A stretch of DNA of 64,000 bases from Achromobacter marplatensis (GCF_002209535.1 NZ_NJIG01000002.1:62001-126000); one strand, 5' to 3'. Shown: positions 40,750-52,673, numbered from the stretch's first letter. Numbers and translations are program-made. Notes: a model not told the origin generated them from the letters alone.

Positions 40750-43206
40750 GTGGCGCCCGTGCCAGGTTCCCCCATCGTCAAAAAAGGGCTGTTTTCACTC
40801 GTGCGCAAGGTTCGGTGGTTGATCCTCTCTGCTGTCAGCGTCGCCGCCGGGGCCGTTCAGGCCCAAGGTAGCCAGGGTCCGGCTTCCGCCGCATCATCCG
40901 CTACCACGTCGCCCGCGGCCCCCGTGCTGCGCACGTCCCCCGGTTTGCGGGTGCATCGCTTGCCCGATGGCAGCATTCCCGCCTACATGGAAGCGGACAG
41001 CATCGAGGGCGATCCTGATTCCGACCTGACCTTGACCGGTAGCGCGCAAGTGCGCCGCATCGACGGCATCATCAAGGGCGACCGCATCAATTACCGCAAG
41101 GATACGGGCGAAGTCGACGTGCAGGGCAGCGCGCGCATGATGCGCGACGGCACGCTGGTGACCGGTCCGAACGCCAAGTTCAACGTCGACAAGTATTCGG
41201 GCGAAGTCGAGAAGCCCAACTTCTGGATGGGGGCCACCGGCGGGTTTGCCGTGGCCGAGCACGCAGACATCTTCAGCAAGTCGCAGATGCGGCTGCATAC
41301 CGTCACGTACAGCGGCTGCTCGTGCGAGACGCCGTCCTGGTACATCAAGGCCAACACGGTCGATATCGACTTCGACGAGAACGAAGGCGTGGCGCGCAAT
41401 GGCGTGCTGTATTTCAAGGATGTGCCGATTCTGGCGTCGCCCTACATGACCTTTCCGGTCAAGAAGGAACGCAAGTCGGGTTTCCTGATGCCGACCTACG
41501 GTACGACCAGCCAAGGCGGTTTCGATTTCTCGCTGCCCTACTACCTGAACCTGGCGCCCAACTACGACGCGACGATACAGCCGCGCTACTTCTCCAAGCG
41601 CGGCATGCAGCTGGGTGGCGAATTCCGCTATCTGGGGGCCGGCTATTCGGGCACGCTGGACGGCACCTATCTGCCGAATGACAACATCACCAGCGAAGAC
41701 CGCTGGATGTACTGGTGGCGTCATCAGCAGCAGTTCTCGCATGGTTTCTATGCGGACTGGGACGTTGCCAAGGTGTCCGACGACAACTATTTCCGGGACA
41801 TTTCCCAACTGGGCCTGAACCAGGCGTCCACCACCTACCTGCCGCAGCGTGCGCGGGTAGGCTGGTCCTCGACGTACTGGAGCACGTACGCACAGGTCTA
41901 CAAATACCAGACCTTGCAAGATCCAGACGCTCCGCTGGTGCCACCTTACGACAAGGTGCCCGAGCTCTACCTGCGCGGTGCCCGCTATGATTGGGGCGGC
42001 TTCGACGTGGACTGGACATCGACGGCGGTGCGCTTCCAGGTGCCCATGGTGGCAGGCCGCCGCAGCGGCCCGGAAGGCGATCGCCTGCAGTCCTATCCCA
42101 CCGTGTCCTATCCGATCGTGCGGCCGGGCTGGTTCATCATCCCGAAGGCAGGCGTGAACTATACCCAGTACCAGACCAATTGGTATGGCAGAGACTGGTT
42201 GGGCCTGAATTCGGGCACGTCCAGCGCGGGCACGTCTTTTGGCTATCCGTCGACGCAATCGCGCACCGTGCCGATCATGTCCCTGGATGCGGGCCTGATC
42301 TTCGAACGCGACACCACATTGTTCGGCAAGGCGTCCACGCAGACCCTGGAGCCGCGCCTGTACTACCTGCGCGTGCCTTACCGCGATCAGTCCAAGCTGC
42401 CGGTCTACGATACGTCGCTGTCGGATTTCAGCTTTTCGCAGGCCTTTGAAGAGAACATCTACACGGGCGGCTGGGACCGTATTTCCAACGCCAACCAGCT
42501 GACTGCAGCGCTGACGACGCGTTGGCTGGACGCCAACACCGGCTTCGAGCGCATGTCGCTGGCCGTGGCGCAACGACTGTATTTCGAAGACCAACAGGTC
42601 ACGCTTCCGGGCGAAACGCCGCGTGAAAACGTGCGCTCCGACTTCCTCGTGGGCGCCAGCGCCGCACTGACCGACACGCTCAGCACTGACGTGGCGGCCC
42701 AGTACAACCCGTATGAAAACCAGTGGTCGCGCGGGTTGATTAGCGCGCGCTGGTCGCCGCAGCGCCTGACGACGGTGGCCGTGTCCTACCGTTATCAGCG
42801 CGACCCCCAGACCGGGGTTTCGTACCAGCCGCAGGGCCAGAATCAGGTCAGCCTCGCGCTGCAATGGCCCTTCACCAAGCGCTGGTACGGTGTTGGTCGG
42901 GTGGATTACTCCCTGCGCTCCGGGCCGTCCAGCACGGTGGCCAACACCACGGAATCGCCTCGCGTGACGCAGGCTATTGCGGGTCTGGAGTACAAAGGCG
43001 ATTGCTGCTGGGTGGGCCGCGTGGTCTACCAGCGCTATGCCGTATCGGCTACGGACGCCAACTCCGCAGTGTTCTTCCAGCTTGAGCTGACGGGCCTGGG
43101 TTCCCTGGGCACCGATCCGATGAACCTGCTGAACAGAAGTATCCCCGGCTACACCAGCATTACACCGCCCGTGCCGGCTGGGACCACATTTGAAAGGTAT
43201 GAATGA
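40750..43206 (+). CDS. lptD: LPS-assembly outer-membrane protein LptD
   Basis: An ~818-residue barrel protein that inserts LPS into the outer leaflet with LptE. Signal-peptide-like start (RWLILSAVSVAAGAVQAQG), an OstA-type periplasmic domain (YMEADSIEGDPDSDLTLTGSAQV) and a large C-terminal barrel. Cys pattern: GCSCE (~190/192) and the tandem CC (~752/753 in GDCCWVG). In E. coli two N-terminal Cys pair with the CC; here the very early Cys is absent and a close CxC pair occurs instead. The start is uncertain: GTG at 40750, or another GTG at 40801 that gives a shorter signal peptide. SurA is coupled directly after. Confidence 0.93.
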   Translation: MAPVPGSPIVKKGLFSLVRKVRWLILSAVSVAAGAVQAQGSQGPASAASSATTSPAAPVLRTSPGLRVHRLPDGSIPAYMEADSIEGDPDSDLTLTGSAQVRRIDGIIKGDRINYRKDTGEVDVQGSARMMRDGTLVTGPNAKFNVDKYSGEVEKPNFWMGATGGFAVAEHADIFSKSQMRLHTVTYSGCSCETPSWYIKANTVDIDFDENEGVARNGVLYFKDVPILASPYMTFPVKKERKSGFLMPTYGTTSQGGFDFSLPYYLNLAPNYDATIQPRYFSKRGMQLGGEFRYLGAGYSGTLDGTYLPNDNITSEDRWMYWWRHQQQFSHGFYADWDVAKVSDDNYFRDISQLGLNQASTTYLPQRARVGWSSTYWSTYAQVYKYQTLQDPDAPLVPPYDKVPELYLRGARYDWGGFDVDWTSTAVRFQVPMVAGRRSGPEGDRLQSYPTVSYPIVRPGWFIIPKAGVNYTQYQTNWYGRDWLGLNSGTSSAGTSFGYPSTQSRTVPIMSLDAGLIFERDTTLFGKASTQTLEPRLYYLRVPYRDQSKLPVYDTSLSDFSFSQAFEENIYTGGWDRISNANQLTAALTTRWLDANTGFERMSLAVAQRLYFEDQQVTLPGETPRENVRSDFLVGASAALTDTLSTDVAAQYNPYENQWSRGLISARWSPQRLTTVAVSYRYQRDPQTGVSYQPQGQNQVSLALQWPFTKRWYGVGRVDYSLRSGPSSTVANTTESPRVTQAIAGLEYKGDCCWVGRVVYQRYAVSATDANSAVFFQLELTGLGSLGTDPMNLLNRSIPGYTSITPPVPAGTTFERYE

Positions 43207-44783
43207 TGCGTAGGTTGCACTCTTTGCGCCGCCTGTCCGGCAGCGCGCTGTTGCTGGCCCTTTGCGCCGGCCTGCCCGCCGCGCATGCGGCCGAGCAGAC
43301 TGGCCGGGCCGCAAGCAATGGCGCCAAGGCCGCTCCGCAGGCTGCGGCTCCCGCAGCGAAGGGCGAGCAGTTCGTCGATGGCATCGCGGCCGTGGTCGAC
43401 AAGGATGTGATCACGTTGCGCGAATTGCGCGATGCTTCGCTTCGCATTTCCGGTGAACTGAAGTCGCGGGGCATCCAGGTGCCCGACGACCAGACCTTGC
43501 AGCACCAGGTCTTGCAGCGCTTGATCATGGAGCGCGTGCAGCGCCATGAAGCTGATCGCCTTGGCATCCGCGTGGATGAAGCCCAGGTCGATCAGGCCAT
43601 CCAGACCATTGCCGGGCGCAACAAGATCAGCGTGGCGCAACTGCGCGGCGAAATTGAAAAATCGGGCACGACGTGGGATGCCTACCGCAAGTCGCTGCGC
43701 GATGAGATCCGTACGGATCGCCTGCGCCAGCGCGCGGTGGATTCCACCATCGTCATTTCCGATACCGAAGTCGATGCCTTCCTGAAGGACCAGCGCCGCA
43801 ATCCGGCGTTCGGCGCGGCACCGCAAGCCCAGCCGCAGCCGCAGGCTCAACCGGAACCCGCGCCCGAACAGGCTGCGGCACCGTCCGGCCCGATGCTTTA
43901 CGCCTTGGCGCAGATCCTGGTCCGCGTGCCGGAAGGCTCGTCGTCCGAACAGCTTGCCGCGTTGCGCAAGAAGGCCGAAGGCATTCTGGCGCGCGCCAAG
44001 CGCGGCGATGATTTCGCCAGCCTGGCGGCGGCGGCCTCGGACGGCCCCGAAGCCTTGCAAGGCGGCGTCATGGGCGTGCGTCCGTTGGACGGCTGGCCCG
44101 ACCTGTTCGTCAAGGCCATCAGCAATCTGCAGAAGGGCGAGGTGACGAACCTGATCCAGAGCGGCAACGGTTTCCACATCATCAAGGTGATGGACCGCGG
44201 CACGGCGCAACCGGCTCCCAGCCGCACGGCGCGCGCCCCGGCGCCTGCACAGGCCCCGCAGCCCGCGGCGCGTCCGCCGCAGGCCGCCGCCGCGCCGCAA
44301 GGCCCGACGGAAGTCATGCAGACCCGCGCACGCCACATCCTGATCAAGACGTCCACCGTGATGAGCGACGAAACCGCGCGCCAACGCCTGGAGCAGGTGC
44401 GTCAGCGCCTGGTGGCCGGCGATGCGAAGTTCGAAGACATGGCGCGCCAGTATTCGCAGGACTCGAGCGCGCCGCAAGGCGGCGAACTGGGGTGGCTGAA
44501 CCCGGGTGAAACCGTGCCGCCGTTTGAAGCCGCCATGAACGCCCTGAAGCCGGGAGAAATCAGCGTCCCGATCCAGTCGCCTTTCGGTTGGCACTTGATC
44601 CAGGTCGAAGAGCGCCGCCAGCATGACGTTACCGACGAAATGGCCCGCATGAAGGCGCGCCAGATTTTGTTCGAGCGCCGTGCCCAGCCTGCTTTCGAAG
44701 ATTGGCTCGACCAGTTGCGCGCGCAAGCGTACGTCGACAACCGTCTTGAAAAGCAGCAGAAGATCCAGCAGAACAACCGCTAA
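43203..44783 (+). CDS. surA: periplasmic chaperone SurA
   Basis: A 526-residue peptidyl-prolyl isomerase/chaperone for outer-membrane proteins. Signal peptide to ~HAAEQ, N-terminal chaperone module (DGIAAVVDKDVITLRELRDA), then two parvulin domains (ILVRVPEGSSSEQLA, and ARHILIKTS with QDSSAPQGGELGWLNPGE). Pro/Gln/Ala-rich linkers at about residues 200-228 and 335-370 make it ~100 residues longer than E. coli SurA. Overlaps lptD by 4 bp and shares function with it in outer-membrane assembly. The pdxA gene usually between surA and rsmA in enterics is absent. Confidence 0.95.
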   Translation: MMRRLHSLRRLSGSALLLALCAGLPAAHAAEQTGRAASNGAKAAPQAAAPAAKGEQFVDGIAAVVDKDVITLRELRDASLRISGELKSRGIQVPDDQTLQHQVLQRLIMERVQRHEADRLGIRVDEAQVDQAIQTIAGRNKISVAQLRGEIEKSGTTWDAYRKSLRDEIRTDRLRQRAVDSTIVISDTEVDAFLKDQRRNPAFGAAPQAQPQPQAQPEPAPEQAAAPSGPMLYALAQILVRVPEGSSSEQLAALRKKAEGILARAKRGDDFASLAAAASDGPEALQGGVMGVRPLDGWPDLFVKAISNLQKGEVTNLIQSGNGFHIIKVMDRGTAQPAPSRTARAPAPAQAPQPAARPPQAAAAPQGPTEVMQTRARHILIKTSTVMSDETARQRLEQVRQRLVAGDAKFEDMARQYSQDSSAPQGGELGWLNPGETVPPFEAAMNALKPGEISVPIQSPFGWHLIQVEERRQHDVTDEMARMKARQILFERRAQPAFEDWLDQLRAQAYVDNRLEKQQKIQQNNR

Positions 44784-44801
44784 ACGCATTACGGGCTTTT
44801 C

Positions 44802-45593
44802 ATGTCTCAACACCAGGCGCGCAAGCGCTTTGGCCAGAACTTCCTGACCGACGAAAGCGTCGTCGAGTCCATCGTCCGGGCGGTTGCCCCTGCCCGTGAC
44901 GATGCCGTGGTCGAGATCGGCCCGGGTTTGTCTGCGCTTACCCGACCGCTGCTCGAGCGCTTGGACCACCTGACCGCGGTCGAGATCGATCGCGATCTGG
45001 CCGCCCGCCTGCGCAAGCAGTTCGAGGCAAGCCGCCTGACGGTGGTCGAAGCCGACGCGCTGACGGTGGATTTTTCACAGTTCGGCAACGCACTGCGTGT
45101 CGTGGGCAATCTGCCTTACAACATCTCCAGCCCGTTGCTGTTTCATCTGATGGAGTGGGCCGACCACATCCGCGACCAGCATTTCATGCTGCAGCGCGAA
45201 GTGATCGACCGCATGGTGGCGCAGCCCGGTTCGGGCGATTTCAGCCGCTTGTCCGTGATGCTGCAATCGCGCTACCGGATGCACAAGCTGTTCGATGTGC
45301 CGCCGGAAGCGTTCGACCCGCCGCCCAAGGTCGTGTCGGCCATCGTGCGCATGGTGCCGCTGCCTGCGGACCGGCTGCGTCCGGTCAGTACGCGGGCCTT
45401 TGAAACCGTGGTGGCGCGCGCCTTCTCGCAGCGCCGCAAGATGCTGCGTCGCGTGTTGGCTGACTGGGCGCCGCAGGTACCTTGGGAAGCCCTGGATATC
45501 GCTCCCACGGCGCGTGCGGAAGACATCTCGGTGGACCGCTACATCCGCCTGTCGGATGCGCTGGTGGAAGCGGGCATATTGCAGTCCGCTTGA
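44802..45593 (+). CDS. rsmA: 16S rRNA (adenine1518/1519-N6)-dimethyltransferase
   Basis: A 263-residue KsgA/RsmA methyltransferase. [10 protein letters not shown] start, SAM-binding [11 protein letters not shown] and EIDRDL, then [13 protein letters not shown] (the catalytic NLPY). C-terminal helix domain with [15 protein letters not shown]. It methylates two adjacent adenines in helix 45. It follows surA by 18 bp and is followed by a strong terminator. Confidence 0.96.
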   Translation: MSQHQARKRFGQNFLTDESVVESIVRAVAPARDDAVVEIGPGLSALTRPLLERLDHLTAVEIDRDLAARLRKQFEASRLTVVEADALTVDFSQFGNALRVVGNLPYNISSPLLFHLMEWADHIRDQHFMLQREVIDRMVAQPGSGDFSRLSVMLQSRYRMHKLFDVPPEAFDPPPKVVSAIVRMVPLPADRLRPVSTRAFETVVARAFSQRRKMLRRVLADWAPQVPWEALDIAPTARAEDISVDRYIRLSDALVEAGILQSA

Positions 45594-45605
45594 GCCGCAA
45601 CCCTC

Positions 45606-45639
45606 AACGAAAAAGCCCGCTGATGCGGGCTTTTTCGTT
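45606..45639. terminator. bidirectional rho-independent terminator after rsmA
   Basis: AACGAAAAAGCCCGC and GCGGGCTTTTTCGTT are perfectly complementary over 15 bp around a TGAT loop. The A and T runs at the stem ends let it stop transcription from rsmA and, on the other strand, from the glycerate kinase gene. Confidence 0.9.
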
Positions 45640-45696
45640 GGGGCGGAACGTGAGTCGAACCGGTATGCCGTCCGATGGGTTGCGCGCGTTCGCCAA

Positions 45697-46839
45697 TCAC
45701 AGCATGCGCTTTTGCGCCGCCATCCACAGCAGCATTACATCGCGCGCGCGATCGGCAAGCAGTTTCTCCGCATCGGCCAGCGCCTGTTGCAGCGTGATGG
45801 GACCGGGGGCCAGACTGAATGCGGCGCTGATGCCGCAGGTATGCAGCGCTTCGTAGCCGTCGCCCAGCGAGCCCGCCAGTGCGACCACCGGCACGCCCGC
45901 CTGCTGCGCGATCCGGGCCACGCCTGCCGGCGTCTTGCCGCGCAACGTCTGCGCGTCCATGCGGCCTTCGCCGGTGAACACCAGCGTGGCGCCTTCGATG
46001 GCTCGCGCCAGCCCGCCCAGTTCCGCCACGATCTCGACGCCCGGCCGGAAGTGCGCTTGCAGGAACGCCTTGGCGGCAAATCCAAGACCGCCGGCGGCGC
46101 CGGCGCCGGGTTCGTTGCGATGGTCCGCGCCCAGGTGCTGCGCGCAGACGTCGGCGAAATTCGTCAGCATCTGATCCAGCGCCAGTACCTGTTCCGGCGT
46201 GGCGCCTTTTTGCGGCCCGAAGATGTGCGAGGCGCCCTGCGGGCCGCACAGCGGGTTGTCGACGTCGGAGGCGATGTCGATGCGGATGCCGGCCAGGCGC
46301 GGGTCCAGCCCACGCGTGTCGATGCGGGCCAGCTTGCCCAACGAGCCGCCGCCCGGCGGCAGGCTGTGGCCTTCCGCGTCCATGAAGCGAACGCCCAACG
46401 CCGTCAGCATGCCGGCGCCGGCGTCGTTGGTGGCTGAGCCCCCCAGCCCCAGGATGATGCGCGTGGCGCCCGCGTTGATGGCGGCCAGCATCAGTTCGCC
46501 CACGCCATGGCTGCTGGCGCGCATCGGGTCACGCTTGGACGGCGCGATCAGTTCCAGGCCGGCTGCCGCCGCCATCTCGATGACGGCGGTGCCGTCTTCC
46601 AGCAAACCCCAGACCGCATCGACCTTATGGCCCAGCGCGTCGTTGACGGTCAGTTGCCGCTCCTGGCCGCCGGTGGCGGCCAGCACGGCTTCGACCGTGC
46701 CTTCGCCGCCATCGGCCATTGGTACGCATACGGTGTGGGCGCCGGGGCTGGCGGCTTTGACGCCGCGCGCAATGGCTGCCGCCGCATCGGGCGCGGAAAC
46801 GCTTTCTTTGAAAGAGTCGGGAGCGATAACGATTTTCAC
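45697..46839 (-). CDS. glycerate kinase (GarK/GlxK type)
   Basis: A 380-residue glycerate 2-kinase-family protein. N-terminal IVIAPDSFKESVSA, MADGGEGTVEA, GLGGSATNDAGAGML, and C-terminal FTGEGRMDAQTLRGKTPAGVA are the family blocks. It feeds glycerate into glycolysis as phosphoglycerate; pyruvate kinase is encoded divergently next door, a lower-glycolysis context. The start is GTG at 46839, which gives the usual 380 residues; the frame stays open further upstream but is antisense to pyruvate kinase there. Confidence 0.93.
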   Translation of the reverse strand: MKIVIAPDSFKESVSAPDAAAAIARGVKAASPGAHTVCVPMADGGEGTVEAVLAATGGQERQLTVNDALGHKVDAVWGLLEDGTAVIEMAAAAGLELIAPSKRDPMRASSHGVGELMLAAINAGATRIILGLGGSATNDAGAGMLTALGVRFMDAEGHSLPPGGGSLGKLARIDTRGLDPRLAGIRIDIASDVDNPLCGPQGASHIFGPQKGATPEQVLALDQMLTNFADVCAQHLGADHRNEPGAGAAGGLGFAAKAFLQAHFRPGVEIVAELGGLARAIEGATLVFTGEGRMDAQTLRGKTPAGVARIAQQAGVPVVALAGSLGDGYEALHTCGISAAFSLAPGPITLQQALADAEKLLADRARDVMLLWMAAQKRML

Positions 46840-46944
46840 GGGTTTGATTGGCCTGGTTGTAGGGTGGTGTGATGACCATGATACCCGTGCGGACGCAGGC
46901 GGCGTACCATAACGCTTTCGTTGTTTTCGCGAGAGTGGACCGTC

Positions 46945-48387
<1,443 letters not shown>

Positions 48388-48397
48388 GGCGGCGCAT

Positions 48398-48416
48398 GCG
48401 GGGCGCCAAGCCCCGC
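48398..48416. terminator. hairpin between pyruvate kinase and the SpmAB fusion gene
   Basis: GCGGGGC pairs with GCCCCGC around GCCAA. It lies between two convergent genes; no T tract, so a weak call. Confidence 0.45.
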
Positions 48417-48424
48417 TGCCGCGC

Positions 48425-49654
48425 TCAGCCGAAGAACCAGTAGCACACGCCGATCGCAGCCAGCACCCCGGCCAGGTCGGCGATCAGCGCGCAGCCCACC
48501 GCGTGGCGCGCGCGCAATATCCCCACCGATCCGAAATACACCGCCAGCACGTAGAAGGTGGTCTCGGTGCTGCCTTGCACCACCGCGGCCAGCAGCGCGG
48601 GGAAACTGTCCACGCCGTGGTGCGTCATGGTTTCCAGCATCATGGCGCGTGCCGCGCTGCCCGAGAACGGCTTGACCAGCGCGGTGGGCAGGGCGTCGAC
48701 GAAACGCGTGTCCCAGCCCGCGTATTGCGCCAGCCAGCGGATGCCGTCCAGCAGGAAGTCCAATGCGCCCGAGGCCCGCAGCACGCCTACGGCGCACAAC
48801 ATCGCCACCAGGTAGGGCAGCAGGCTCTTGGCGATATCGAAGCCTTCCTTGGCGCCTTCGATGAAGGCCTCGTAGACCGGCACCTTCTTCCAGGCGCCCG
48901 CGATCAGGAATGCCAGCAGGATGCCGAAGAGCGTCAGGTTGCCCAGCAGCGACGACAGCGTGGCGATGGCAGCGGCCGACATGCTGGCCAGCAGCGCCAT
49001 GAAGCCGCCCATGATCAGCGCCGCGCCGCCCAGCCACAACATCACGACCGGGTCCGTCAGGCGCAGCCGCTGGCAGGCGGCGACCGCCAGGAAGCCCGCG
49101 AGCGTGGATGCGCTGGTGGCCAGCAGGATGGGCAGGAACACCAGCGTCGGGTCCGCGGCACCCTGTTGCGCACGGAACATGAAAAGCGTGACCGGCAGCA
49201 GGGTCAGCGACGAGGCGTTCAGCACCAGGAAGAGGATCTGCGCGTTGCTGGCGGTTTCCGGCGTGGGGTTCAGCGATTGCAGTTCCCGCATGGCGCGCAG
49301 GCCGATTGGCGTGGCTGCGTTGTCCAACCCCAGGCCGTTGGCGGCGAAGTTCAGCGTGATCAGGCCAATGGCGGGGTGGTTACGCGGCACCCCCGGCATC
49401 AGGCGTGCGAACAGCGGCCCCAGCAGCCGGGCCAGTTTTTCCACCATCCCGGCGCCTTCGGCGATGCGCAGGAATCCCAGCCACAGCGTCAGCGTGCCGA
49501 ACAGAAGCACCATGACTTCGACGGATACGCGCGCCATGTCGAACAGGCTGGCCACCATGAGCCGGAAGACATCGGGGTCGCCGACGGCCAGCCAGCGGTA
49601 CAGGGCGGCGGCTGCGGCAGTCAGGAAAAAGCCCAGCCAGAGTTTGTTCAGCAT
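48425..49654 (-). CDS. nucleoside-recognition/SpmA-SpmB fusion membrane protein
   Basis: A 409-residue polytopic membrane protein joining SpmA-like (N-terminal ~200 residues, GLITLNFAANGLGLDNAATPIGLRAMRELQ) and SpmB-like (C-terminal, VKPFSGSAARAMM and VQGSTETTFYVLAVYFGSVG) domains. In Bacillus the two are separate and involved in spore dehydration; in non-sporulating proteobacteria the fusion is a transporter-like protein of unknown substrate. ~8-10 hydrophobic segments. It stands alone, divergent from the acyl-CoA dehydrogenase. Confidence 0.85.
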   Translation of the reverse strand: MLNKLWLGFFLTAAAAALYRWLAVGDPDVFRLMVASLFDMARVSVEVMVLLFGTLTLWLGFLRIAEGAGMVEKLARLLGPLFARLMPGVPRNHPAIGLITLNFAANGLGLDNAATPIGLRAMRELQSLNPTPETASNAQILFLVLNASSLTLLPVTLFMFRAQQGAADPTLVFLPILLATSASTLAGFLAVAACQRLRLTDPVVMLWLGGAALIMGGFMALLASMSAAAIATLSSLLGNLTLFGILLAFLIAGAWKKVPVYEAFIEGAKEGFDIAKSLLPYLVAMLCAVGVLRASGALDFLLDGIRWLAQYAGWDTRFVDALPTALVKPFSGSAARAMMLETMTHHGVDSFPALLAAVVQGSTETTFYVLAVYFGSVGILRARHAVGCALIADLAGVLAAIGVCYWFFG

Positions 49655-49801
49655 GCGGAATGTGCCCGGATAGCGGTTGATTGCGCACCAGCGCGGCGAC
49701 GCTCATTGTCGCAGAGTCGGCACGCTCCAGCTTGGCCGCCCGCCGCCAATTCTGGTACTTTGGCCCGATACGCCCTAGGGCCATAACAGTGAGGGACACT
49801 C

Positions 49802-52108
49802 ATGGACTTCAATGCCTGGCGCCGGCGCCGCATCTCGGAACCTGCGTATCGCTGGGCGCGCAACGCCCTGCCGCCCATGTCTGCAACCGAGCGCGAGGCC
49901 ATCGAGGCCGGAGACACCTGGTGGGATGCGGACCTGTTCACGGGCAACCCCGACTGGCGCAAGCTGCTGGACGTGCCTGCCGCCACATTGACCCGCGAAG
50001 AACAGGCCTTCATCGATGGCCCCGTAGCCCAGCTATGCGCCATGCTGGACGAATGGGACATCACCTGGCGCCGGCGCGACCTGCCGCCGGAGGTCTGGGC
50101 GTTCCTGAAGGCGCAGCGCTTCTTCGGCATGATCATTCCGCGGCGCTATGGCGGGCTGGGTTTTTCGCCCTATGCGCATTCCGAAGTCGTGCGGCGGATT
50201 TCGGCGTATTCCGTGACGGCGGGCGTGACGGTCATGGTGCCGAATTCATTGGGCCCGGGCGAACTGCTGATGCAATTCGGTACGCCGGCGCAGCGCGACT
50301 ACTGGTTGCCGCGCCTGGCCGACGGCCGCGAAGTGCCTTGCTTTGGCCTGACAAGCCCCGAGGCGGGCTCGGATGCCGCATCCATGGTGGACACCGGCGT
50401 CGTCTGCCGCCAGGTGGTGGACGGCCGTGAACTGATCGGCATCCGGCTGAACTGGCACAAGCGCTACATCACCCTGGGGCCGGTCGCCACGGTGCTGGGC
50501 CTGGCTTTCAAGATGTCCGACCCCGACGGCATCCTGGGCGGACCCAAGGACATCGGCATTTCGGTGGCGCTGGTGCCCACCGAGGCGCCGGGTGTCGAGA
50601 TCGGGCGGCGCCACCTGCCCGCGATGCAGGTGTTCCAGAACGGCCCCAACAAGGGGCGCGACGTGTTCGTGCCGCTGGACGCGCTGATCGGGGGCGAGGC
50701 CCGCGCGGGCCAGGGCTGGAAGATGCTGATGAGCGCCCTGGCGGCGGGGCGCGGTATCTCGCTGCCTTCGCTGTCGGCGGCCGCAGCCGTCATGTGCGCG
50801 CACACGACGGGCATGTATGCCCGGGTGCGAGAGCAGTTCGGCATCCCCGTGGGCAAGTTCGAAGGCGTGCAGGAACAACTGGCCCAGCTGGCGGGCAATG
50901 CCTATATGGTGGAGGCCGCCCGGCGCCTGACCTGCGCCGCGTTGAACCAGGACGTGAAGCCGGCGGTGGTGTCGGGCATCATGAAATACCACGCGACCGA
51001 GCGCATGCGCGGCTCGGTCAATGCCGCGATGGACGTGCACGCCGGCCGCGCCGTCATCGACGGGCCCAGCAATTACCTGGGCGGGCTGTACCGCGCGGTG
51101 CCCATCGCCATCACGGTCGAAGGCGCCAACATCCTGACGCGTAACCTGATCATCTTCGGCCAGGGCGCCATCCGCGCCCACCCCTATCTGATGCCGGAGA
51201 TGCTGGCGCTGGCCAACCCGGACGAAGAACGCGGCATCGAGGTCTTCCACGACGTGTTCTGGCGTCACCTGCGACATGCCGGCAAGAACACGCTGCGCGC
51301 CATCGGCCGCGCCTGGACGGGCGCGGTGCTGGCACCGTCGCCGGTATCCGGCCCGACCGCCGGCCATTACCGGCGGCTGGGGCGTTATTCGTCTGGCTTC
51401 GCGCTGCTGGCGGACGCCACCCTGGCGCAACTGGGCGGCGGGTTGAAGCGGCGCGAAATGATTTCGGCGCGGTTGGGCGACATCCTGTCCGAGCTGTATC
51501 TGCTGTCGGCGGTGCTCAAGCGCTGGGAGGACGAAGGGCGCAAGCACGACGACCTGCCGCTGGTGCATTGGTGCATGGAGCAAGGCTACGCCAGCATCGA
51601 GAAAAGCCTGGATCAGGTGCTGCGCAACCTGCCGGGGCGGGTGCTGGCCTGGGGGCTGCGTGCAGCCATTCTGCCGCTGCGCCTGGCCAGGGGGCCGAAT
51701 GACGCTTTGACGCGGGAGTGCGCCGAGCTGCTCTTGAAGCCGTCTCCCACGCATGTGCGGCTGGCGGCCGACCTGCAGCGGGAACCGGGCAATCCCCCGG
51801 CGACGGGCGTGCTGCTGGGAGGTGGCCGGGCGGGCGGCGACCCGTTGGGCGAGCTGACTCGCGCGTTCGCGCTGGTGGATGCCGTGCAGCCAATCCGCGA
51901 CCGCCTGCGGCAATCCGGCGTGCGCGACTGGCGCGAAGCGCATCAGCGCGGCGCGATCACCGACACGCAGGCCGCGCAGCTGGAAGCGGCGGAGGCTCTG
52001 GTGTCGCAGGTCTTGCAGGTGGATGATTTCGCGCCGGAAGACTTGTCGCCGCAGGCGGCAACCGCAGCAGATGCGCCTGCTGCGGCGCATCCGAACCCGG
52101 GCGGTTAG
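49802..52108 (+). CDS. FadE-type acyl-CoA dehydrogenase
   Basis: A 768-residue acyl-CoA dehydrogenase of the large FadE family (first step of fatty-acid beta-oxidation). Flavin and substrate motifs: [65 protein letters not shown] and the catalytic-base region [20 protein letters not shown]. The C-terminal DUF1974 part follows. Unlike E. coli FadE it has no N-terminal TM segments. It converges on def with a 4-bp overlap of the stop codons. Confidence 0.92.
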   Translation: MDFNAWRRRRISEPAYRWARNALPPMSATEREAIEAGDTWWDADLFTGNPDWRKLLDVPAATLTREEQAFIDGPVAQLCAMLDEWDITWRRRDLPPEVWAFLKAQRFFGMIIPRRYGGLGFSPYAHSEVVRRISAYSVTAGVTVMVPNSLGPGELLMQFGTPAQRDYWLPRLADGREVPCFGLTSPEAGSDAASMVDTGVVCRQVVDGRELIGIRLNWHKRYITLGPVATVLGLAFKMSDPDGILGGPKDIGISVALVPTEAPGVEIGRRHLPAMQVFQNGPNKGRDVFVPLDALIGGEARAGQGWKMLMSALAAGRGISLPSLSAAAAVMCAHTTGMYARVREQFGIPVGKFEGVQEQLAQLAGNAYMVEAARRLTCAALNQDVKPAVVSGIMKYHATERMRGSVNAAMDVHAGRAVIDGPSNYLGGLYRAVPIAITVEGANILTRNLIIFGQGAIRAHPYLMPEMLALANPDEERGIEVFHDVFWRHLRHAGKNTLRAIGRAWTGAVLAPSPVSGPTAGHYRRLGRYSSGFALLADATLAQLGGGLKRREMISARLGDILSELYLLSAVLKRWEDEGRKHDDLPLVHWCMEQGYASIEKSLDQVLRNLPGRVLAWGLRAAILPLRLARGPNDALTRECAELLLKPSPTHVRLAADLQREPGNPPATGVLLGGGRAGGDPLGELTRAFALVDAVQPIRDRLRQSGVRDWREAHQRGAITDTQAAQLEAAEALVSQVLQVDDFAPEDLSPQAATAADAPAAAHPNPGG

Positions 52109-52638
52109 TCGTCGGCGTTCGGGTCCATGCCCGGAAACAGGATTTCGGTGAAGCCGAACTTCGAGAAATCCTGGATGCGCGACGGATACAGGCGGCCGAT
52201 CAGGTGGTCGCATTCATGCTGCACCACGCGGGCGTGAAAGCCTTCGGCTTCACGCTCGATCAACTGGCCGTAGGGGTCGCGCCCGCTGTAGCGGATGTGG
52301 CGATAGCGCGGCACCTGCCCGCGCAGCCCTGGCACCGACAGGCAGCCCTCCCAGCCGTCTTCCATCTCGTCCGACAAGGGCGTGATGACGGGATTGCACA
52401 GGATGGTTTGCGGCACCGGGGGCGCATCGGGGTAGCGTTCGTTGCGGTCGAAGCCGAAGATCACCAGCTGCAGGTCCACGCCGATCTGCGGCGCAGCCAG
52501 CCCCACGCCTTGCGCGGCCGCCATGGTTTCGAACATGTCGTCGATCAGGGCGTGCAGCTCGGGCGTGTCGAAATGCTCCACCGGAGGCGCCACGCGCAGC
52601 AGGCGCGGGTCGCCCATTTTCAGGATGGGATGAATCAT
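52105..52638 (-). CDS. def: peptide deformylase
   Basis: A 177-residue metalloenzyme that removes the N-formyl group from new proteins. The three family motifs are [18 protein letters not shown] (Cys ligand) and HECDHLIG (two His ligands and the Glu). The ATG at 52638 ([14 protein letters not shown]) is the standard start. It is probably a second, non-essential copy because it is not next to fmt. The 72-bp repeat pair lies just upstream. Confidence 0.95.
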   Translation of the reverse strand: MIHPILKMGDPRLLRVAPPVEHFDTPELHALIDDMFETMAAAQGVGLAAPQIGVDLQLVIFGFDRNERYPDAPPVPQTILCNPVITPLSDEMEDGWEGCLSVPGLRGQVPRYRHIRYSGRDPYGQLIEREAEGFHARVVQHECDHLIGRLYPSRIQDFSKFGFTEILFPGMDPNADD

Positions 52639-52673
52639 GATGTATGTCTCTTCTACGCGGTAGTTCTTTCCCC

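Noticed and set aside
40894-43314. 806-codon minus-strand open frame
   Set aside because: Antisense to lptD; shadow composition without motifs.
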